Shown here one piece after another: positions 58,924 to 64,000 of a DNA stretch of 64,000 nucleotides; the first letter of the stretch is position 1; each line of letters starts with the position of its first letter. The stretch is from Acanthopleura granulata. Its lineage: Eukaryota > Mollusca > Polyplacophora > Chitonida > Chitonidae. The position numbers and the translations under genes were made by a program. Location: NCBI GenBank assembly GCA_016165875.1, contig JABBOT010000002.1, positions 23,760,265 through 23,824,264 of the forward strand. The letters run 5' to 3'. The notes under the pieces were generated by a model. That model saw only the letters and a program-made list of their open reading frames with translations, had not been told where the DNA came from and searched no databases.

Positions 58924-60018
58924 TTACATGTAATTTGTGGAATTTACAGTACTGGTGACAAGTCCACTCGTGGAAAGTCCAATATCGCGCGGTTTGCCGG
59001 TTCCAAAACCGAATATCTCCTTCAACCGCTGTCGATGATACTTAGTCGATGCCACGAAGATGTAAAAATTCACCACGTAGTTCAACATCCGAATGATATT
59101 GGTGATGCCCCAAGCGTTATCTATGTGGTCTTGCATTTCCGGTGTGATGTCGATCCACTGATAAACTAACTCCATCATCTCCACGATCAGTAATGGTAAG
59201 AGAAACATAACTGAGGAGATGGTGACTGTAATGACAGGAATGGTCACTCTTGCCAAGGATATTCTCTGACTACCATTTGTCCTTGTTGAAACCTTAACTC
59301 CTAAGCTTGATTTGACAACCCACAGAACACGGACATTGAGAAAAATTACAACGAGGAAAGGAAAAAGCAATATTACCAAAAACGAATATATCACGTAGAA
59401 TAAACTGTATTCAAAAGTGTCAAGTTCAGGGCAACTAAAATCTTCTGAGTCGTACAAGGTCCAATTGCGATTAGAATTCCATCTTTGCCAGGAGTAAATT
59501 TCTACCCAAATAACTTTCGGGAGGGGATAACAAATCGCCAACACAATGAGACCTACAACTGTATAGACGGCTCTTCTGAATGTGCACAGTGTGGTCCTGC
59601 TAAGAGGGAATACAACAACGATATAACGGTCAGCAGCAGTGGAAACTAACAGTAGTGACGACAATACAGGGCAGATGTTTGAATAAAACAGGACCACTGG
59701 GCAGAGAGACCTATTACCATACAGCAGTTTATAGTCAATCAGTCTGGTTATTGCGTCATCAACTAAGGTGTTTATAAGAACGAGGCTATCGCTGACGGCC
59801 AAAGCCCGAATGTAAACAGAAAAGGATTGTCTACGATACTGTTTGGAGCTGAACATGACAATGACAAGACAGTTCCCCACAACACCTATAGTGACTATTA
59901 TGGCGAGGATCGTGACGTATAGGATGGGGTCGATCCCGTCAGACGGCTCATCCATCTCACTATCATCGGTCAGCACAGAAGAGTTCTTGTCTATTTGGTT
60001 AAACAGGATTTCGTCCAT
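58924..60018 (-). CDS. Class A (rhodopsin-like) G-protein-coupled receptor, probably peptide-type orphan
   Basis: An uninterrupted 364-residue frame with seven hydrophobic segments at about 31-56, 69-90, 106-131, 150-171, 205-230, 255-283 and 303-325. Landmarks are N49 in TM1 (GNCLVIVM), D77 in TM2 (LAVSD), C106 and C196 for the extracellular disulfide, DRY at 130-132, P220 in TM5 and a basic helix 8 (KYHRQRLKEIFG). TM7 has NFYIF in place of NPxxY and TM6 lacks the usual CWxP. N12 (NSS) is a likely N-glycosylation site. The loop pattern and TM7 resemble protostome FMRFamide-like or other orphan peptide receptors; the ligand cannot be named. The coding start may lie further upstream. Confidence 0.9.
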   Translation of the reverse strand: MDEILFNQIDKNSSVLTDDSEMDEPSDGIDPILYVTILAIIVTIGVVGNCLVIVMFSSKQYRRQSFSVYIRALAVSDSLVLINTLVDDAITRLIDYKLLYGNRSLCPVVLFYSNICPVLSSLLLVSTAADRYIVVVFPLSRTTLCTFRRAVYTVVGLIVLAICYPLPKVIWVEIYSWQRWNSNRNWTLYDSEDFSCPELDTFEYSLFYVIYSFLVILLFPFLVVIFLNVRVLWVVKSSLGVKVSTRTNGSQRISLARVTIPVITVTISSVMFLLPLLIVEMMELVYQWIDITPEMQDHIDNAWGITNIIRMLNYVVNFYIFVASTKYHRQRLKEIFGFGTGKPRDIGLSTSGLVTSTVNSTNYM

Positions 60019-60064
60019 CTTTTGTTTGAGTAATGCGTTGTCAGGTGGTGCACCCGTATCACGC
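60019..60064 (-). CDS. Possible 5' part of the receptor exon
   Basis: The acceptor ATGTTTTAG|GCGTGA at 60065/60064 opens a stop-free stretch in frame with the receptor start. It would be either 5' UTR or 15-16 extra N-terminal codons. Confidence 0.5.
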
Positions 60065-60547
60065 CTAAAACATATGGACCAATATAGCCAGTGCTTGTTA
60101 CGCCGTCATGTGATATTTTGTATGTACAGTAAACGTATCATATGAAATTTGACATGAAATAAGTTATATTGAAGTCGAGTCGACCTGTTACGTCAATAAG
60201 CACATTTTTGTACTTTGTGTAGTTGGAATTTGTGTTGTGCTCTTTTACAGATAGGTATACCCCCAATACTTTTCTTCGAGATGTTTTAAAAAGAAAGATA
60301 CGTAAGAATGATTTAAAGGTTGTTGAAATGAATTTCAGATATCTAAAATAAACTCGATATATAAAGAAACCTTTTGATAGGTGTCGCATGTTCCATAGTC
60401 CCGGACATAACCGCGTCATACCAATTAGTATTCTCACAAGAAAATTTATATAGATCAGTCTTTCAATGCGTTAGTTAAACATAACAGTCATAAAACCTTA
60501 TAAAGGGTATCCTAACTATTAGTCAATAGTAGTATATGGTGACTTAC

Positions 60548-60639
60548 CGGAAATGGGCGAATTTCAACCTCTTCTGAAATGGATTCAAATGAACACTAAA
60601 TGCTGTCAGAACGGCCGACACTTCGCTGTTGTCAGACAT
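60548..60639 (-). CDS. Possible first coding exon upstream of the receptor
   Basis: ATG at 60639 opens 30 codons (MSDNSEVSAVLTAF, VHLNPFQKRLKFAHF) ending at a strong donor TTCCG|GTAAGT at 60548/60547. Spliced to 60064 it stays in frame and adds 46 residues to the receptor. Alternatively, the FQKRLKFAHF pattern recalls the start of small EF-hand calcium-binding proteins, and this exon could belong to another gene whose later exons are not visible here. Confidence 0.45.
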
Positions 60640-61861
60640 GAATAAATTTTGTTTTTAATTCATTAATCAGTGCATAATTTATCTACTGAGATTTTATACG
60701 TGCACATGTAAGCACAATGTCAATTGTACAGTTGCTACAGTAACTAAGTGGATGCATTTTGTGTATGTTTGTTGTAAGCTTTGCTCCCAGATGTGATAAA
60801 AACGATCAACAGAGGATTGTTCACGATGATTTCAACCCATTCTTCGCCGATTGGGTACGGAACAGAACACAGGGTGGTGTGCTATAGTGTATGATCATTA
60901 AAGCATTTAGTACATTGTATGTATGTATACTAACAAATTCACTTTCGCTTTACTGGAAGACTATACTGGTGCCCCGGTATTTGCTGTATATTATTGTTGT
61001 TTCACTGACACATTTTACTCTTGTGTATGTTCTGGCGTTATCATCCACACATATCAAATTCAGTTTATGAGACCTTTTTCATTCTTCCCAGCTTCATTGT
61101 CCTCCAGAACAAAGAGTTACAGTTATAGTCAAACGTTGTTCTCCAGTACATTCACATGCGCACTCTTTATCGATCAAAATTTCGTTTGCTTTGCGCCCTG
61201 TGTCAATAAGCCGGTTTTATAACATGACGTTAGTACCTGTACGTCGTAATTATGCACATTTCCGACTATCTCAAACATAATAAACGCCTTTACAATGAAA
61301 CATTTCCTCCAAGAGCAGGATTAGAATTGTAATAAGTGTTTACCCCTCTTATAATACGCACAATATGCTCGTGCACGCATTTCTTGACTTTCTTGACTCA
61401 CTAGTCAACCTGTATGTCCTATGCCTACAGTATATGCCGATGGCTTGACCAGTCACATGCATGACACGCCATTGTTATTAAAGGGAAAAAACCACAAATG
61501 AAATAACCTTAGTTATTTCAGACGAGGGAGAGAAACAAACCTAAACAGTTACAGCCTTACAGAATAGAACAAACTGATTGTCGTCGTACAGGTGCGTCTC
61601 CACCACTCTCCTAAAAACATAGGTTATTTTATTTGTTGTCTATTCTTTCAACATTCCAGTCATTAACTACGAGATACTCCTCATATAGCTAATTCCCTAC
61701 AGTGATTGGTTGTCCTACTATAGAGGTTATTGAGGTTGATCACTGTATGCCAAAACCTTGTCATTGCAAGCTCTGCTCTTAGGATTTTCCTATTGGACAA
61801 GCCCTGTGCCATACATAAGGTATAATTTATGCAAAAACCAGCCACTCTGTACAGATTGTAA
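60640..61861. other. Intergenic stretch, possible receptor promoter
   Basis: No gene recognised. Promoter elements cannot be assigned with confidence. Confidence 0.4.
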
Positions 61862-62058
61862 CCGCCTCAGTGGCCTAGAGCGTCCGCCACAGGGATGTCA
61901 GGGTTGATAGGTCCTGGAAAGATCACGGACGGGACATACCAAACACTGTAAAATTGGCATTTATTGCTGCCTCGCTTGGTGGAGCAAGGAAACAGGACTG
62001 GTCGACCCGTGGTCAGTACAATGTGACTGGGTGAGGTGTGATGTCTGGGTGTCTTCGG
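61862..62058 (+). mobile_element. SINE, family 2, diverged
   Basis: The head CCTCAGTGGCCTAGAGCGTC and the body with CAATGTGACTGGGTGAGG and GGTGTCTTCGGCA match the copy at 32194. The tail is replaced by an AT dinucleotide run. Confidence 0.82.
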
Positions 62059-62059
62059 C

Positions 62060-62081
62060 ATATATATATATATATATATAT
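62060..62081. repeat. (AT)n microsatellite
   Basis: About eleven AT units directly after the diverged SINE. Confidence 0.95.
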
Positions 62082-63744
62082 CGCCCGGACAAATTAATGC
62101 ACCCACCTGCCCACGAGGGCGTAAGCATTGTAACACAGACAGCCATTCTCAATTCCACGTAAATCTATCACTATCCAACTGGTCCAGTGTACTGCAGTTC
62201 TAAATTCATATTTATTGCCCCGATATCTGTCTATTTACCAGAGGAATACCCACTAAAATAAAGAGCTCGGGCGAAGTGACGCAGCCAAAGTATTACGTCT
62301 CGTTTTCAGGGCTGGTGATTGGCCTAGCTACAACATGTCTACTCGGAGTAAAGTGTCTGATAATGCCCGACTCCCAGAGTTGAATTACAACGCGATTGAA
62401 TATTTAAAAATATTTTTCTGTGATACCTGCAAGAAGCTTACTTCTTTTTTTAAAAGATACAAATCTTGGCACACCCCAAGCCAACTTTACAAAGTTGGTC
62501 TGTAAGTGCGTCGAACTACCTGTGGTGACCATTTCTCTCAACGGTCCTTCTTGTTTAAGATCTGAACGGCCCGAGTGTGCAGGCCCTAGTAAATGGAACT
62601 GGATAATTAACAGGTTCCAATATGCTGGAGATGCCTGTATGCCAGAAACACTGACAGTCGTTTCCCTTTTATCTACTAATCACCACGCAACATTAATTAA
62701 CAAAACAATTGAATAGAATGTCATTTCCGCACATAATGTGGTTCCGCTGTAGAAATTATGTGGAACCCTTCTTTTGTTACGCAATGATTTCAGCTCAAAT
62801 GCTTCCATAACGGAAAAAAACACACCTTAGGCCCTAGGCTGTGTGTGAAATCAAATTGTCATGTCGCTAAACGGAGACAATCACATAACCTTTACCAAAC
62901 AAACACGATAAAATTCCATTAATAATTCAGTTTGTTACGCAGCAAGTGTCCTTTGGTCCTTACTGTATGCATGTATCCCTTTTTTAGCTCAACCTTACTT
63001 TAATTGTCATTCTGAGAAGCTATTGGGAAGTATCAAGGTTAGCAAAGTTATAATTAATTTGTAGGAATCGTTCGATTCATGTTTATTGTTATTATTTATT
63101 ATATCTGGATAATATTTATTATCAATTATTTATTTATTTGTTCATATTTATTCATGACAATCTCCCGGGAGACAATCGGTTTTATCAGACCTACCCTAGT
63201 GGAATGCTCTACTTAGCTGTCAGAGTTGACACTTCGGCTTTCAAGTTTAGTTTGTGTGATAACAAAAATTTCCTCACTGCTGTTATATTTAACATGTGTA
63301 ACGCCGAATAACATTCATTCTTTCACTCATTATTATTATATTATACTCGCGTTTCTTGTCACAGCTCAACGATATCAAATACGCAAGTTCGCAGCGGTAT
63401 ATACATGTACGTATAATAATCCTAATACTGATGCCGGGAATCCGCGCGCCGCTGCTCCATTGAAACATGGAGAGTCTTTCAGCCCACCAATGAGTGGTTA
63501 GTTCGGTGATAAAAATATGAAGGTATAGTCGAAACTTACGTCCCACCCATTCCAATATCATATAAAATCATGATCGTATACATCATACACGTGTCGAGTT
63601 TATCTACATTAAGCGTCCATGGGACTTCCACTAAAATATAATCGTCCAAATAAACACTCGCAAATATCCATTCCTAACTACAATGGTCCATGTCAAGATA
63701 TATTTCCAAACCAACGTTCATCACGACGCAACAAAAATAAAATT
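62082..63744. other. Intergenic stretch
   Basis: AT-rich with no supported gene or RNA. Confidence 0.4.
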
Positions 63745-63792
63745 CATTTTATTTTATTTAATTGGTGCTTTAAGGCGTACTCAAGAATATTC
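63745..63792 (-). mobile_element. SINE tail fragment
   Basis: ATTTAATTGGTGCTTTAAGG followed by CGTACTCAAGAATATT is the reverse of the common SINE tail. Confidence 0.7.
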
Positions 63793-64000
63793 AGTCTAGG
63801 AAAGTAGACCTTTATATACGCCTAAAGTAAAAAATTGTAGTCGTGTAGGCCTAGACGCATTCAACGGTTTCCAACAGTTTCAGAAACACACTAGGAATTT
63901 CTAGGTCCATAAACTTAATGAGTAACGAAATCCTGTATCATAGTTAGTAAGTCGTGCAACTGTTCGTGTATCCCATTTTAGTCAAGGCCATGGGTGAACT

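Overview
The window is animal nuclear DNA: AT-rich, intron-dominated and full of minisatellites and tRNA-derived SINEs. The SINE types, the frequent ACATGTA palindromes and the protein sequences suggest a marine lophotrochozoan (mollusc or brachiopod grade), but the species cannot be named from the sequence alone. Two well-supported genes are present, both on the minus strand.

The main gene is a complete coding region for heparan sulfate N-deacetylase/N-sulfotransferase (NDST), running from the start codon at 26700 down to the stop at 6544. I placed twelve coding segments by GT-AG junctions and codon phase. They give an 894-residue protein that aligns without gaps to human NDST1 from the metal site to the last catalytic residue, at a constant offset of +13. 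All the metal-binding and catalytic residues I checked are present. The third coding position is occupied by two alternative exons, 3a (18312-18427) and 3b (17589-17704). Both are 116 nt with identical phases, and both encode the metal-binding HxxxH segment of the deacetylase domain. Because 116 is not a multiple of three, including both or neither would shift the frame, so they should be mutually exclusive. This is the most interesting feature of the window.

The NDST introns hold a 20-bp minisatellite (7.1-8.2 kb), a 38-bp minisatellite (11.0-12.8 kb) that abuts exon 9 and contains four degenerate copies of that exon's 3' end and splice donor, and SINE copies. Upstream of the start codon are a 55-bp repeat, a second 38-bp minisatellite (30.1-31.2 kb), SINEs and a possible distant non-coding first exon near 38.7 kb.

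From 43.4 to 45.6 kb lies a broken Ty3/Gypsy-like retrotransposon ending beside a 77-bp palindrome. A 92-bp direct repeat pair lies at 47.7 and 48.4 kb. From 51.7 to 54.7 kb is a decayed plus-strand gene with tandem PHD-type zinc fingers and a DUF6589-like region, carrying about six frameshifts and one premature stop. From 58.9 to 60.0 kb is a class A G-protein-coupled receptor whose body is one exon; a spliceable upstream exon would extend its N-terminus in frame. The remaining intergenic sequence holds SINE fragments and no gene I can support.

NDST acts in the Golgi on heparan sulfate and the receptor acts at the cell surface. I see no reason to link the two functionally.
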